DNA of 64,000 nucleotides from assembly GCA_950295325.1 (NCBI GenBank), contig OX485806.1, positions 33,726,001 through 33,790,000 of the forward strand. The letters run 5' to 3'. This stretch comes from Polytrichum commune. Lineage: Eukaryota > Streptophyta > Polytrichopsida > Polytrichales > Polytrichaceae. Under the pieces are notes generated by a model, which saw nothing but the letters and a program-made list of their open reading frames with translations, searched no databases and was not told the DNA's origin. Of the stretch, positions 21,494 to 34,421 are shown in pieces (position 1 is the stretch's first letter; each line of letters begins with the position of its first letter). Position numbers and translations under genes: made by a program.

Positions 21494-23464
21494 TCATTAT
21501 AGATTATTATGTTAGAATCAATTATGAACTTTGGGTGCAACTTATTTTAACTTTTATTTAGAAATTTAGAAATTTTCAATGAATGTAGTTTACAGAAATG
21601 GGACTTAACCGTGGGACCTTGTCAATCAGCCCACTCCGTCGATTTCATTCACCACTAGCTCATTCGCTAGGTGAACATGTTCGATGGCATGGCAAAAATG
21701 CCGTTTCTTATAAGAAGGTTGAGACTTGGACCCCCTTTATGGATAAGCTCCTGAACCTAGCAATTCCACCAATATCACTATGTATTTGAGCCTTAGAAAC
21801 GATCGATAACTTCATTGTGAGACATGCTAACAAATCCATGCCCCACACTATCCGTCATTTCAAAACACAAGGCACATTGTTCACCAAATCACACTAGATT
21901 GATGACTCGATGCACAAGAAGGTGGATGAAACGAGACATTTGCAGTCATTTTTGCTAATTATTCCGTCACCCGATCTTAAGATTTTTCTCGGTAATCTAT
22001 GATGCGTAACCTCGTTCGGTGCCATCCAAATCTCAAAGTTTATTGGATGTGAAACCCATCATATTTTTATAGGGGCATATATCATCTACCAAGTGAAAAT
22101 CGCCTTCAAGATGTTTCACTGATCAATGAGTTGTGGGCCACCTATTTGACCACTACATATCAATTGAGCTTCTACTTGACCAAGTAGATACAAGGAAATC
22201 CACCTATATGAGCACTCAAATAAATATTGTTTTTGAATCTTTCATAATAGTGGAGACAATCCTTTTTTCGCCTAGGGTTCATCTCAGCCAAATAAACGCA
22301 TGGGGTCTCCAACTCCGGACTTGGTGTTGTGCACATTGCATTAGAAATGGATGCATTTATTTTCCTCGGTTTGCACACTTTTGAGTGTAACAACACAATG
22401 CAAGGCTCTATTCCTATCTATTCACCACCCCCAAAATTTTAAGAACTCAAACTCCTTGCTCAAAGTAGATATCCCCTTGTTTACACAATTCAATCACATA
22501 AGCAATGGCAATAGTCACTCACCACACTCTCACGACATTTTCAAGAAAATTCTACATTACTTCTACAAAACGGGGCTTCATATTTCATTTGGAGTATCTA
22601 AAGACCCAAGAAAGGGCATCATGGAAAACTTTTGGTTTAATTCACATAGAAATATCCATGTCCACTCAATCCTCAACATCACACCTAGTTGTCAAACCTC
22701 TAAGGTGCAAGCATCCTCATCCATCCACAACTCGCCACATTCCTAGCTCACAAAAGGGTTGGCACCAAGATCCTCGTGCATCCAATCTAGGTAAGCCGCC
22801 ATTCTTAGTTGTCGAGAAATCCATGGCACACACATTCTCGTCCACTCCATTATGAGCAAAAGTTGAGCATTATATTCAACAATACAAATGTAAAATGCTA
22901 CAAGATCAAGACTTGGATGACATTATTTGTATTAAAGAATGATTCAAGTTATCTGGATTTATGGTCTAAAGTCAAGGTATGTTCAAGAATAAATGCATAT
23001 GCAAGGGGGAAATAAGTGGAATATAAAGTATGTAAACTTTGGCATTGACCTTGTCTAGTGCACGTCTATTGTAGCCTTTGGTGTGGCACATATAGAGTAG
23101 TGTAGACAAGTGTTGCCAAAACATGTTATACAAAGAATGAAAGATTACATGATAAAGAATATTTTAAACACGGACCAAGGGTTATGATCATGACATTCTA
23201 AGAGCTATTAAAATCCAATTAGACAATAAGAACATGCCTCCATGAGTTTGTTAAGAAAAATGAGATCAAGAATGAAGCTCTAAAGATTTGTCAATTTTCC
23301 CATGCACCCACTTAGTACCCGAGCATTGGCAACTTGAATCACGTGGCTTCACTGCAATTTTATATCGTGCATGTGCATGCACTCATGATCGCAATGTTTG
23401 TGTTGTGTGCCATCTAGTTGATCAAGCTTGCAAGGGACGGTTTGGCATCCACCCTTTCCCCCAA
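21494..23464. other. Unassigned stretch
   Basis: About 2 kb with overlapping frames up to 131 codons, none showing a recognisable domain. Confidence 0.5.
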
Positions 23465-23721
23465 ATCACTATATTTGTTAATTTGAGACTTTCTCTTGTC
23501 TCAAATTAATATATGGACCACAACAACATGGTCTAATGTTTGGGTCGTCCTACCTAAACCATCTTGATATGAGTTCTTAATTGGGTTCTTGATATGAACA
23601 CCCGCTTCAAAGTATTTGCATCTTACAACATTCTCCAATATTTGTGTGATTTTATCCATGTTCTTATATTTGTAACTGTCTCAAAATGCCTAAAAAGTCC
23701 CAAATTAACGAATATAGTGAT
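23465..23721. mobile_element. Small inverted-repeat element, ~257 bp
   Basis: Left end TCACTATATTTGTTAATTTG and complement of the right end TCACTATATTCGTTAATTTG differ at one of 20 bases and continue with GAGACTTT versus GGGACTTT. A related end (CCGAATATAGTGATAC) is seen near 47960. TIR style is like pogo/Emigrant MITEs. Confidence 0.6.
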
Positions 23722-24549
23722 CCAACTAAAAAATGCTCAAAGTTTTGAGTTTCTAAAGTTGGCAGGAGTCAAAAGCTTCATTCAATGAGTGTTTTGAGAG
23801 GCAATGAGGTAATGTACAATGAGGTAATGTGCAATGAATAGAATTGGACTTGAGAATTATGACCCACCATTGAAGGCGTACACCACGTTTAAAGGCAAAT
23901 ATTGATATTGTATCATTAGAGGATGCCCAATTCATGAACAACCACTGATTCATATGAAAGAAGAATTGGTGATTGTGGTGTGGATTTACAGTTGGACGAT
24001 TTCATTTGTCTAGTAAATCCATGTATTGGTCCAACTTTCAATGACACGAAGAGTACTCTTGAGTTCGTTGGAGATAGGGAGCAAGGTTTGCTTGGTTATG
24101 AACTTATGCTTGTAGTTTATAGAATCTAAAAGCAATACATAGAGTGGCACTTGATGAATATGGAAGCAATTTAGATATTCAAACTTTGAGAGATTGTATG
24201 CATGCTTGTGAACAACAAGAGCAACAATTCAAATAGTTGTAGATACAAAGAAATTGCATAGAGAGTTGTCATTATTGCTAGAAGAAATGTTGCCTTGCCA
24301 AATAATACAAATGTCATGGCCATATTGTATAGACTAGAATTGATATGACCCATGAGAATCTTAATAACGCTTTGCAACATGATGTTGCACCCCTAATTGG
24401 AGTGACTCAACATGGCACTTGCAAGAGTGGACCTTGGGGTAATGTTGAAAATTCATAAAGCAACGAGGCGATGGCCACCCATGTAAAGGGGTGGCTAAGC
24501 GCATAGATGACGCTAGAGAGGTTTTAAGGATAGCATTCTTGCTCCTAAA

Positions 24550-24800
24550 CTCAAACTGAAATGTGGTAATGTACGGGATAGGGCCCAAAGTAGAAAGGAA
24601 GGCACATCCATTTGGTCAATACATAATATAGTAGTTGTGGTCAATTCTTGGAGAGTTAGGTTTATTACAAACATTCACGATAAATGTCACATGTGCCTTG
24701 TTGGTATTCCCGAAACCATCGTACACAAGTTTTGGGACTGTAGGGTCGCCCGCATAGTCTAGAACTTTTGCCATTGGCATTATTGATGTAATGAAAGCTC
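24550..24800 (+). pseudogene. LINE reverse-transcriptase tail: zinc-binding (zf-RVT) relic
   Basis: The plus strand encodes, in one frame, a conserved-looking stretch RFITNIHDKCHMC, then a Glu-Thr, then HKFWDC and ARIV before a stop near 24757. The Cys-x2-Cys-x9-His-x4-Cys arrangement with FW before the last Cys is the zinc-binding motif found after the reverse transcriptase in plant LINEs. Upstream of it the frame (KLKLKCGN, SIWSIHNI) is compatible with the same domain. No RT motifs are seen within several kb, so it is a detached 3' fragment. Similar tails lie at 60376-60561; a longer LINE relic is at 48838-50640. Confidence 0.5.
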
Positions 24801-25786
24801 AATTGCGTCAATTAGGACCATGAAAACCCTAGGGTTGGCATCATGGAATTTTTGGAAAGAAAATCCCTACATCATACTTGGGAGTGGGCATTCCATTCTT
24901 TGACAATGAGGTGGGGGGCTTACACCAAGGACCAGAGGTTAATATGATGAGGGTGGTGAAATCACGGGGTTGTGTCTCATATTTTCCCCCATTCCAAGCA
25001 CTAGTGTGGCAAGTCTTATTTAAGTCATTTGGGTTTCTTAGCTATATGCTCCAGTAAGGACATGTCCCAAACTCTAGGTTGAGAGTCTCAAGGCTAGTAA
25101 GTGATAATAATAGATTACATAGAGTTAAGGACATGTCCCTAGGATTGACGTTTGGATGACTCCCGACCCTAAACCCCATTGGATAAGGGGTCTAAGATCT
25201 CCCATATCTGGGCATATGCCACATGCCCAAGACTTAAATTTTCACAATTATGTTAAATCAACTTGTGCGTGGCCTTGAGTATCTAGTGACATTAGTGACA
25301 TTGCAAATCTATTGAGTCCCAATTGACATGTGTCATTGTTACCCAACCAACCACCGCCTTCGAACTGATTAACGGTGGGTTTGGGATCCGACACCTGAAC
25401 TCAAAATTATGCAACTTTGTTGGAGATTACTACTCCATCGATGACAGTTTGGAAATTGTACCTGGGCCAAATTCAAGGTAAAAAGGACCAAAATGAATAA
25501 GATTGTGTTCCATAATTTGTTCTTTGTGGATATCAAAGTTGTGCCGAAATCGGGGTCTGCTTTTACAAGAGTACCCAAGAAGGTACATCTTCTAGGTATG
25601 ATAAGCATTTCCTCATGGCACGGTATTCCAGTCGGGACTAGAATCCTCATGCATGCATGAATATTGAGCGCTAGAGTTTGTTTGAACCTACATAATTGAT
25701 AAGGAAAGCGCCAATAAAGCAAGACGAGGCCGAGATTGTGCACTCACAAACTCTTACAAACAAGTGAGTGTTACATTATTGACTAA

Positions 25787-26287
25787 GGGCCACTTCACAC
25801 ACGAGCCAAGAGCCATGACCATGAAATTGTGAGAGCCCAAAAGAAAGCGCCCAAAGGCCATCCCAACACACTTCCAAAATCGTGTAGTGTGGTCATGGAC
25901 CCTCAAGTGTAGTGTGAAGTCATATGTGACGGACCCTCAACCAAATGCTATTTCAATGAATTTATATTCATGCGGGCCCTCACGCATGATGAAATAGAAT
26001 AAATCAACGGTTGTGAGTGTTCAGAGTGCCATGGTCTCCCGGTTTTGTGTTACACCTGCTTCCAAGAGGTGGCTTTTGAAAGTAGTCCAAATGACCATGA
26101 AACATGACCCATTCGATGCCATGTAGGAATCCATGTAGACTTTACATCCATCATGCATTCACATACTCTGTTGGTCTCTCAAGCGTAGTGTGAATTAGCG
26201 AACTTGGACCGGCTCCGCCTTTTCCACCAATGAGAGTGCTTGAAGTGGAACGGTCACGGGCTCTCAGTCTCGTGTGTGAAGTGGCCC
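25787..26287. mobile_element. PIF/Harbinger MITE, family 1, copy 2
   Basis: 501 bp, TIRs GGGCCACTTCACACACGAG, flanked by TAA at 25784-25786 and 26288-26290. Same orientation as copy 1, to which it is clearly homologous throughout. Confidence 0.92.
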
Positions 26288-26364
26288 TAATCATGCTCAA
26301 ATCCCGACATTGCCCCAATCGCCTTAAAGTGTTTTGTAGTGCCCACGGAAGATCATGTATAGCC

Positions 26365-26499
26365 GTTTTTCTTTTTTCTTTTTTTCTTTTTTTTGGGATA
26401 GAAAGCCAACAAAGCCAATGCCAAATGAATTAAAAACCAAGAAAACACACCCACAGCGAGGGGAGGCAGGGCTCTTTGGACGTGAAATATTGTCACGCA
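26365..26499 (-). mobile_element. Truncated SINE candidate
   Basis: On the minus strand it ends in an A-rich tail with spaced G (complement of the T/C tract at 26366-26394), preceded by complementary GCCAAC and GCCAATGCCAAA words that resemble the 3' end of the SINE at 55105-55293. Near-perfect flanks ATGTATAGCC (26355-26364) and ATGTATAGTC (26500-26509) support an insertion. Confidence 0.45.
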
Positions 26500-26637
26500 A
26501 TGTATAGTCACCTTGGAGTCCCTTGTGGTTCAAGAGATAACCTAGACGGAGTCAAAATACTTAACGGGATCACATCAAGAGCAAACCCTTGCGTGTCATA
26601 TACACCTAACCCCTAGAACCTTTTTATCTTTGTCCAT

Positions 26638-26651
26638 GGGGGGGGGGGGGG
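26638..26651 (+). repeat. Poly-G run of 14
   Basis: Uninterrupted guanines. Confidence 0.95.
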
Positions 26652-29205
26652 TTGGGGACTTTGCCCGCGGGGACATCCTCCTTAGCATTTGTCTCCAAGT
26701 AAGGCATTGTTTTGTCTTCCCTAGTATTTCATAGAGTTGCAAGTTTAAAATCCAACTATGGGGTGAGAAATGTCGCTAGGGTCCATGGTTGAGTGCTTTG
26801 ACTTGGGCTCCTTGTACTCGTCATGGTCTATGACGACAATGAAGTTGTTGATGCACATACTAAGCATAGGATGTAAGGGACATATACAAATCTAAAGCAA
26901 TCTTAAACACATGGAAAATGTGTACGAATTATTCATCTCAAGGCACCAAGTGCCTCAAATTTTTAATAATGAATTCTTGTGTGGTTATTGACAATATGGT
27001 AAGTTAGAATTATTTTTCTATATCTACACTAGATTTGTGTGTTATTCTTCTATTTTTGGGAGGCATTTTAAGATTCCTTACATCAATTACAAAACAATGT
27101 TCCGGTTCTCAAAGGGATACCCCAATCATGCATGTACTCATATATCATATTCATTATTGATTTAATGAAGATATACCGTGTACATTAAACTTGTCATGTA
27201 TAAGGTCCCTCCAATCATGTTATCTATTAAGTCTAGAATGGTTTGTGTATCTTGAAGGCACAAAAGAGGTGGACCATTGTGGTTCACATGAGTCTCCCTT
27301 AAAACCTTTAAAATAATGGTAGCCAACAAAATGCCGCAGTGTATGTTACTTGTTAATCACTTCACCCTAACAACATCAAATTGATTTGGTGAATCTCAGT
27401 CATGGAACATGTATGTAATATCTTAATAATAATGTGGTTGTTAACAAAATCTTTATGATTGAATAAATCACAACCACACCAACTTATGTTTTTTAAGACT
27501 AAATTTTATGTATATAAGTCATTTAATATTTTCTTAAACACATGTATGCTTATTGAGGATCGCAATCACACAAACTTGCTTGAAGTACTCTCCAAAATCC
27601 ATTCACACCTCATTATTATTCCCCCCCCCCCCCAATAACCTCAAATGATATTGTTAAACCAATGTTGAAATCCAATAATGAAAGCCTAGTGAATTGCTTA
27701 TTTATTAAGTAGAACAAATTTGTTGGATTTTGGACTTTGAAGTTGAGGTGCATTTAATATGGCGTCGTGGGCAAGGCATGCCTTGAAGGATGGAAAATCA
27801 ACTTTTTTTGGAAGTTGGGCGGGTCAAGAAGTGTCTTTGGTTGGGTTTAGAGAAGTTTTTCTCAAGTTGCCCAAGGGTTGTGGGTCACTAGCCCCGACCT
27901 TATCCTACCAAGAAACTTCTCCCTTAAAAAGATTGTTGGGATGCTTTAGCGTCTTGCTTCTCACAATCACCATGATAAAATGGGCCATGCCAAGAATGAA
28001 TGCCCTTGTTATGCACGCAGATTCAAGGCCACAAATTGTTTTTTCAAGCTTCTTGTAGTTGTCACAAGTTGGTAAAAAATTGCACATGTTTGTTTATGGG
28101 CTTTCAAATGTGTGTTGGGTGTATTTGGTAAATGTCCAACTTCATCCATCCACATGGTTTTGATTTCATATTTTTGTTATTCACGATCCTTTTGTTATTG
28201 CATGTATAATCACACATGGCCATGTGGATGTCTAATATGTCACTTATGATTTGGACATTCACCATGGCAATGCCTACCATATTGTTAGCTCATTTGCATA
28301 AGTCCTCCCATGCCCTTTTTGATGGTGGTGGAATGGCACCCCTTAATGAGGCGATGCTGGAGGGTAAGGAGGTTTGTATGTTTTCATTGCCGGAACCCCC
28401 TAGACACCCCAGGTTCGGAAGCCAAGCCCCTGTAGTAATGTTGTAGCTCCTTGCAAAAACCTTGCCTCCAACTCTCCACGTGCAACTTGTTGTTTGTGCT
28501 AAAGACAATAATTGTTGATACATATTTGATTTTGGTCTTTGCTCATGGCAAAAGGCATTTTCATAGGGGTATTTGTGCCTTTTTTTGATGGTGGGTGACA
28601 CACACGACGACATTGATGCATCATTCAATTGTTAGAGCATGAACTTGCATGAGGAGGAGTTTCCTACCATTCCACTTATCATGAAATAATATACGGATTT
28701 GGACACTATGCAAGTGATTACGTACATGATTGAAGAAGTATCAAAGCCTTTATCAAGCCATACATGCTGAAGGGAGGGGACCACCTAGCCCATTATACTA
28801 AAGCACAACAATTCCACTTCTACATGTGGGATGATGATGTCCTTGCCATGCAATTCAAGCTTTTGTGCACATCACATAATTGGGGTCCTTGAGGACAATA
28901 TACTCATATGGCTTCAAGATAAGGATGGCAAATGTATGCTACTAGATGCAGAGCCAACATCTCACACATTTGACCCCATGTGTTCTACTAGATGCATAGC
29001 CATTGGTTGAAAATCATTAACGGCATATATGGATTCATTCAATGTTGGAAAAAGTAGTCTGAGGAAGACATCACAATAAGTGTTCGGGATACCCATGAAG
29101 TATTGGTTGCCTATTGGGATCACATTCTCTTGGCCTCGTTGGCATTTGGTGACATGTGTCGATACACGTTCATTATTGAAACAAGGGCTTTGGCCACAAA
29201 GTTGA
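26652..29205. other. Unassigned stretch with a poly-C run
   Basis: Thirteen cytosines at 27621-27633. A frame of 99 codons from 27759 shows no motif I know. A ATTAAGTCTAGAATGGTT word near 27225 links it to the dispersed repeat described at 7362-8514. Confidence 0.45.
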
Positions 29206-29657
29206 GTGACACATGTGGAGTTCGACATCATGTTCTTTAGCAATAGAGACATATGTGAAGAGTTTGTAGCGGATGAGCATTATGCTTGCCTTGCTTGCAA
29301 TCGTCCTTCTCCATTATTTCGCGAGGTTCTTGATTGCTACAAAGGTTATACGATCCTTGCACGTGCAAGAGATGAGGAGCACCCCAATCCAATTTGGTTG
29401 GTGAATGCATCGTTGTCACCCAATTTTGTTCCAATTAGCACCAACTTTTGTCAAATTGAGGTGGAATATTGCAGTCCAAACACCAAAGATTGAGTGTGCT
29501 CCGCATCTATTTGGGTTGGGACTCAAAAAAAAGTTTCAAGTGGACAATCAACTCAACATATGGAGTAGTTTGGATAAACACAAATACTGTACCTTGTGCT
29601 TGGAAGTCGGATAAAGGTTCCAAATTGGAGACAATGGCCACATCCCAAAACATATAG
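29206..29657 (+). pseudogene. Unrecognised protein-coding relic, two overlapping frames
   Basis: The first frame (29206-29493, 95 codons) carries FDIMFFSNRDICEEF, then DEHYACLAC, CYKGYTILARARDEE and SPNFVPISTNFCQIEVEY. The second (usable from about 29485 to 29620) carries RIYLGWDSKKSFKW and YGVVWINTNTV. The content is protein-like: aromatic-rich, few low-complexity words. The second frame begins where the first ends, so one frameshift separates what was once a continuous coding region. It is probably from a large plant DNA transposon or an associated gene. I do not recognise the family with enough certainty to name it. Confidence 0.4.
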
Positions 29658-32428
29658 ATTTTGCCAAAGACAACTTGGCACATATTACTGCTATAAAAAA
29701 CAATGCCGAGAAAGGAAATGAAGCATAAGATGGAGATGGGGAATGATAACATAGGTTGGGGTTAGTGTTTAAAATAGGTGCACTTACATACTCATTCTTT
29801 TTAGAATATTCAATTTTGTAGATGATTTACAATGTTGCATAATTGACAATTGTATCAGTTGATAAATGTGGAAACCTAACTTTCCACGTGCTATCAAATG
29901 TTTTAATTTTTAATTTTCTAAATGTGAAGGATGTGCAATCCCAATTATATATTTATGCTAGTTTTGGGATGTTTAGTATGTCAAATTAATTTTTCATAGT
30001 GGTAGGTTTGGGATCTGCCATCCAATTCAACACAATCCCCATGTTTTGGCTCGGGGGGTTCAGTGGCGAAAATCGTAGAACAATGTGCGATAAAAAATAA
30101 GGTCCAATATATTCATTGTAGATAAATTTTGTAAAAAATGTACATGTAAAATAGGGGATTTTAAAATAATGAAACATGTTTACATGTGAAATACCATCAC
30201 ATATAATATTTTAAGGCTTTTTACATGTAAAATACCATCACCTTATAATCTTTTTTGCAAGGTAAATAACCCCCCCAATAAATAGGTCCCAAACGCACGT
30301 GTATGCAAAATATAAGAGGGAGTGAACCCCCCCGAGTGTTTTGGATGCGCATCCAAGAATTTATGATTACATAAATTAATTTTTATTTTTGAGATTGATA
30401 ATTCTCTTTGGTACAATTCCAACAATATAACTATGTGTCATTGATATATCACATTTAATGCAAGTCTTGATTATGATTTAAAGACTTACTATATTTAGAA
30501 CATGTGTAATACTCACATACAAATATGCAAAATGTTAGGCTCCTAATGTCTTTGATGTTCATGATGTTCCTCGGGGAGGTGACTATTGAAATTTTAGAAA
30601 ACCAGGTGAGATAAAATAATAATAATAATAATAATAGGGTCAATTTAATTCGTTTAGGGTAAAATTTATAATTTTGTTAGATCTACCATAGCATTGAAAA
30701 TATGTCCCCTACACGATTATATGTAAAATGGGTGATGGATAATTCCTTCATTTCAGTAATTAATAATAATAAAATAAGGTCATAGACATAGGATCCCCTA
30801 AAAGTGTATAGTAGGACCAATAGAATAGTTATGGGTTTGACTACTTGAATGAAGAAGTGTGTAGTTTCTGTCCAAAGCTGAATCAAGCACATTAGTATAA
30901 AGGGAAATGTCGTGGGATTCTTTTTTGGGAAGGAATGTTTTGGCGATCCTCAACGGCCGTTGGGTTTTGCAACGATGTTGAACATGTGGCACCTCGCTGG
31001 ATGTTTGTCTATTTTAGTATGTATAATTTGTTATCTCCATGTTTATTGGTAACCTTTTAACTAGTCTTAAGTGCTATTGGTTGTGTTTTGAATGGTTTAG
31101 GATTGGTATTATTGATTAAAACCAAATGAATGACAATTTGAATGGTATGGAATGTTTGTTGCTCACATAGTTGGTTTCGCAATGCTATGGTATTCCATCC
31201 ACTATTCGGTACTTGTACAATTTATTAAAAAAATATCATGCCAAAAATTAGCCTCTCTAAACAATCACAAATAAAATACATCAAAGTAGCTTTTTATCTA
31301 CAAATAGGGAGGAAAAAAAATATTGAGAGGTGCATAAATGTCCCCCATTAAATACCCCATTATTGCACGTAATTACAAAACGTAAGGGGGTGTGATCACC
31401 CCGAGTAATGTTCCCAATGTTTTCTATTCTCAAAATATTTGCACCCCAAACTATGGATAAAATATATTTTGAGACTTTCCAAAGTCTTCAATGAACCATT
31501 ATAGTGTTCTTAGCTAGTTGAGCATCTGTTCATTTTTTCATAGACTCCCACCACCACCACCACGAGCTCTGTTGCGTAAAGATACTTTGGCACATAATAC
31601 ACGAAAATAACAAGCTTATGTGATTCTTACATCACAAATAGAAATACATTGTGTTATTTTAAACATGAAGTTTTGACATTAATTTTTTGTCTTCAGAAGT
31701 TCGTGATGCCAAGAATTTGATTTCCAACATGATATCAAAGATTCCAAAGTATTCTAGTGAAATTTGGAATGAATAACCCCTTAACCCGTAGAAAATTGTC
31801 CCCCCCCCCCCCCTCCCCTCCAACAAAACATAGACACATGTTCAATTAGGTTCTCAAAGAAAAAGAGCCACATTCTAAAAAAAAATTCCCACCCATAAAG
31901 AAAAGTGAAACAATTGTGGAAAGGTGAGGGACTACAAGTGCAAATAGTCAACATGTTGGGGAAACGAGGTGGAGATGGCAGGCATGAACCTAAGGTGGCA
32001 ACATGGCGTGGGTAATGAGACAAAGTAGGACAACTTAATTAAGAAGATGGAAAATTTCTTATTTTTTCTCTCCTTAAAGTGCTTATTGGGAGCATGGTGG
32101 TGGGTCATGGGGAGCTTATGAGCACGGCATTGGCATACATGCATGAGTGTATGAGGTTGGATTCTTCCGGGATATTAATTCATGCGCACAACTGCACATA
32201 GGCCTGGACGACAAGAATCCAAGCTAGTTGTAGACAATGTGCCAAGTTCACAAATAATACAAAGATAATCCTTAACAAATTCTTGGTCCCATGGAGCATA
32301 GGTTTTCATGTCACTAATTTATAGGAAAGTCTTATTCTTGTGACAACATATTAATACCTTCTATAGCAATAAGTTATGTGCAGACATTCAAATAATTCCT
32401 TTATTTATCAAGACTATTTAGTTAGTGT
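29658..32428. other. Mostly unassigned, AT-rich
   Basis: Contains a diverged tandem pair of about 40 bases (ACATGTGAAATACCATCAC near 30185 and ACATGTAAAATACCATCAC near 30225), an (AAT)n run at about 30615-30636, a (CAC)n run near 31549 and 14 C at 31800-31813. Two segments (about 30265-30335 and 31335-31410) resemble each other around AATAAATAGG/ATTAAATACC and a CCCCGAGT end, hinting at another small repeat family. Confidence 0.4.
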
Positions 32429-33052
32429 TATACTAAATATTGTATTTAGGGTCACTTCACACACAAGACTGAGAGCCCGTTCCCATTATACTTCAAGCAC
32501 TCTCATTGGTGGAAAAGGCGGAGCCGGTTCAAGTTCGCTTCCCACTACGCTTGAGGGACTAACGGAGTATGTGAATGCAAGATGGATGTAAAGTCTACAT
32601 GGATTCCTACATGCCATCAAATGGGTCATGCTTCATGGTCACTTGGACTAATTTCAAAAACCACCTCTTGGAGGTAGGTCTAACACAAACCAGGAGACCA
32701 TGGCATTCCAAACGCTAACAACCGTTGATTCATTCTATTTTGTCATGTGTGAGGACCCCACATGAATAGAAATTCATTGAAATAGCATTTGGTTGAGGGA
32801 CCGGTCACATATGACTTCACACTACACTTGAGGGTCCGTGACCACACTACATGATTTTGGAGGTGTCTTGGGACAACCTTTGGACACTTTCTTTTGGGCT
32901 TTCACAATTTCATGGTCATGGCTCTTGGCTCGTGTGTGAAGTGGCCCTTAGTGTCAACTATTCTACTTGTCTTGCTCAGTATTAAATGTAAACCACCCAT
33001 GTAGTGTCACCAACACTAAATGTAAACCTAACATGATTTGTCATTCCTTGTA
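32429..33052 (-). mobile_element. MITE family C, copy interrupted by PIF copy 3
   Basis: TATACTAAATATTGTATTTA at 32429-32448 and TTGTCTTGCTCAGTATTAAA onwards at about 32968-33052 are the two pieces of an element homologous, in reverse, to 34422-34800 and 38164-38549. The family 1 PIF MITE (32449-32947) sits between them with its TTA duplication. Confidence 0.6.
32449..32947. mobile_element. PIF/Harbinger MITE, family 1, copy 3 (nested)
   Basis: 499 bp, left end GGGTCACTTCACACACAAG (one change from consensus), right end GTGTGAAGTGGCCC, flanked by TTA at 32446-32448 and 32948-32950. Opposite in orientation to copies 1 and 2. Confidence 0.9.
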
Positions 33053-33104
33053 AAAAAAAATTGGACATTGTAGATTTAAAATTTTGCAGATCATGTCACT
33101 AACA

Positions 33105-33250
33105 CACTAACCTCCGTACTATCATGCATGTGGCAACCAAAGTGCATGCAATATTGAGGATTTATGTAGTGTTTTCATGGGTGCATGATAAAAGAGAATT
33201 AGTGTAGCGTATAACATTATGGAATCACACAAAGTGTAGCATTGCAATGT
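33105..33250. mobile_element. Left-end fragment of composite family E
   Basis: TGGCAACCAAAGTGCATGCA, then AATTAGTGTAGC and ATTATGGAATCACAC, matches 55600-55735 and 56293-56440. Confidence 0.5.
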
Positions 33251-33594
33251 TGAAATTGATGATTTCATACATGAGACATGGATAATCACCCAAAGTTGCA
33301 TACACAAGAAAAGCTCAAATTTTCTAGGATATGTTTGTTCAATTCTTCATAACACTATGTACAAAATGGTGAGATTACAAGTACAAAATTTACTTCTATA
33401 TATCGAACATGTACAAAAAAACGGTCACTATCAACCATACAAGATAAAAATCTCGATATCAAACTCATGAGTTCATCGCTTTTTTCTAGTGATAATTCAC
33501 AAGAAACGCAATGGAGAATGACTTTTGCCACTATTATTGCAACCACCATAGCCAAAGTTCATGCTGCCATGTTTCAACCTCTCTTTAGTGAGGT

Positions 33595-33880
33595 GTGCAT
33601 CACATGAAGGTCATTGTGATGTTGCACAAGAACAAAGGAGGAGCCAGGCATGACATGTGCAAGAGCCCTGTAATTTCAAATCAGGGTTGATAACACCGAT
33701 CTAAATTGGACTACAAGCACTTGTGATTAATGTGCATGATACGTGAGAAGATATGTATCACATGAAGGCCATCACTATGTCGCATGAGAACAAGGGAGGG
33801 ATAATGGGTGACATCCGCAAGAGCCCTTTATTTTCAAGTCATGATTATAATCACCGGTCTAGGTTGATTGCAAATACAAT
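33595..33880. repeat. Diverged tandem duplication, ~158-bp period
   Basis: ATCACATGAAGGTCAT at about 33599 and ATCACATGAAGGCCAT at about 33757 start two units that continue in parallel through GCAAGAGCCCT and TAATCACCGGTCTA/TAACACCGATCTA. Identity is clearly below that of the 103-bp repeat, so the duplication is older. Confidence 0.7.
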
Positions 33881-34421
33881 GGATTTCGGAGCAACATTAT
33901 TTGCTTGGGGCGGGAGCAACAACCACAAATCTCTTGCTACATATTGATTATCCCAAATTCTTCAAGGCTTTGGATAATCAGTTTAGTTGTTGCATGTAGG
34001 TGTGAGGAACCATTTCATCCACAAAATGTGGTAGAGGTTTATGTGAATTCAAAAGCATGTAGACAAAGCTTATGATGCACAATCTACATCCCAAGACTTC
34101 GAGTTGGGTTACAATGTCCGACTTCGCTTACCCTTTCAACAACATAGTATTAGCATATTATACAACACAAATCTCAAACATGATGATTGGATGTTACTTT
34201 AAACCCTTATGATGGCATGAAGATGCATCACTACAATCACCACAATTCAAAGGCACCACCTCTTTGACAATCCCAAAATGAAACAGAAGCCATAAAAGCT
34301 ACCATAAAACGCCCCCTAAACCTTACCCCCCCCCCCTCCTCCACAATGCCTTCATCATGAGGATAAATTTTCAAGAGTAGAGAGTAACATGTAATAAAGG
34401 TAAATGGGCCGAGGTAATTCT
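33881..34421. other. Unassigned stretch
   Basis: Eleven C at 34326-34336; otherwise nothing recognisable. Confidence 0.45.

Noticed and set aside
22351-22855. Two overlapping plus-strand frames (131 and 116 codons)
   Set aside because: No family motif and histidine/serine-rich composition typical of random frames in this DNA.
27759-28087. Possible gag-like zinc knuckle near 27960-28010 (GHAKNEC)
   Set aside because: Only the last half of a CCHC pattern can be read, and the first Cys pair is missing in the same frame.
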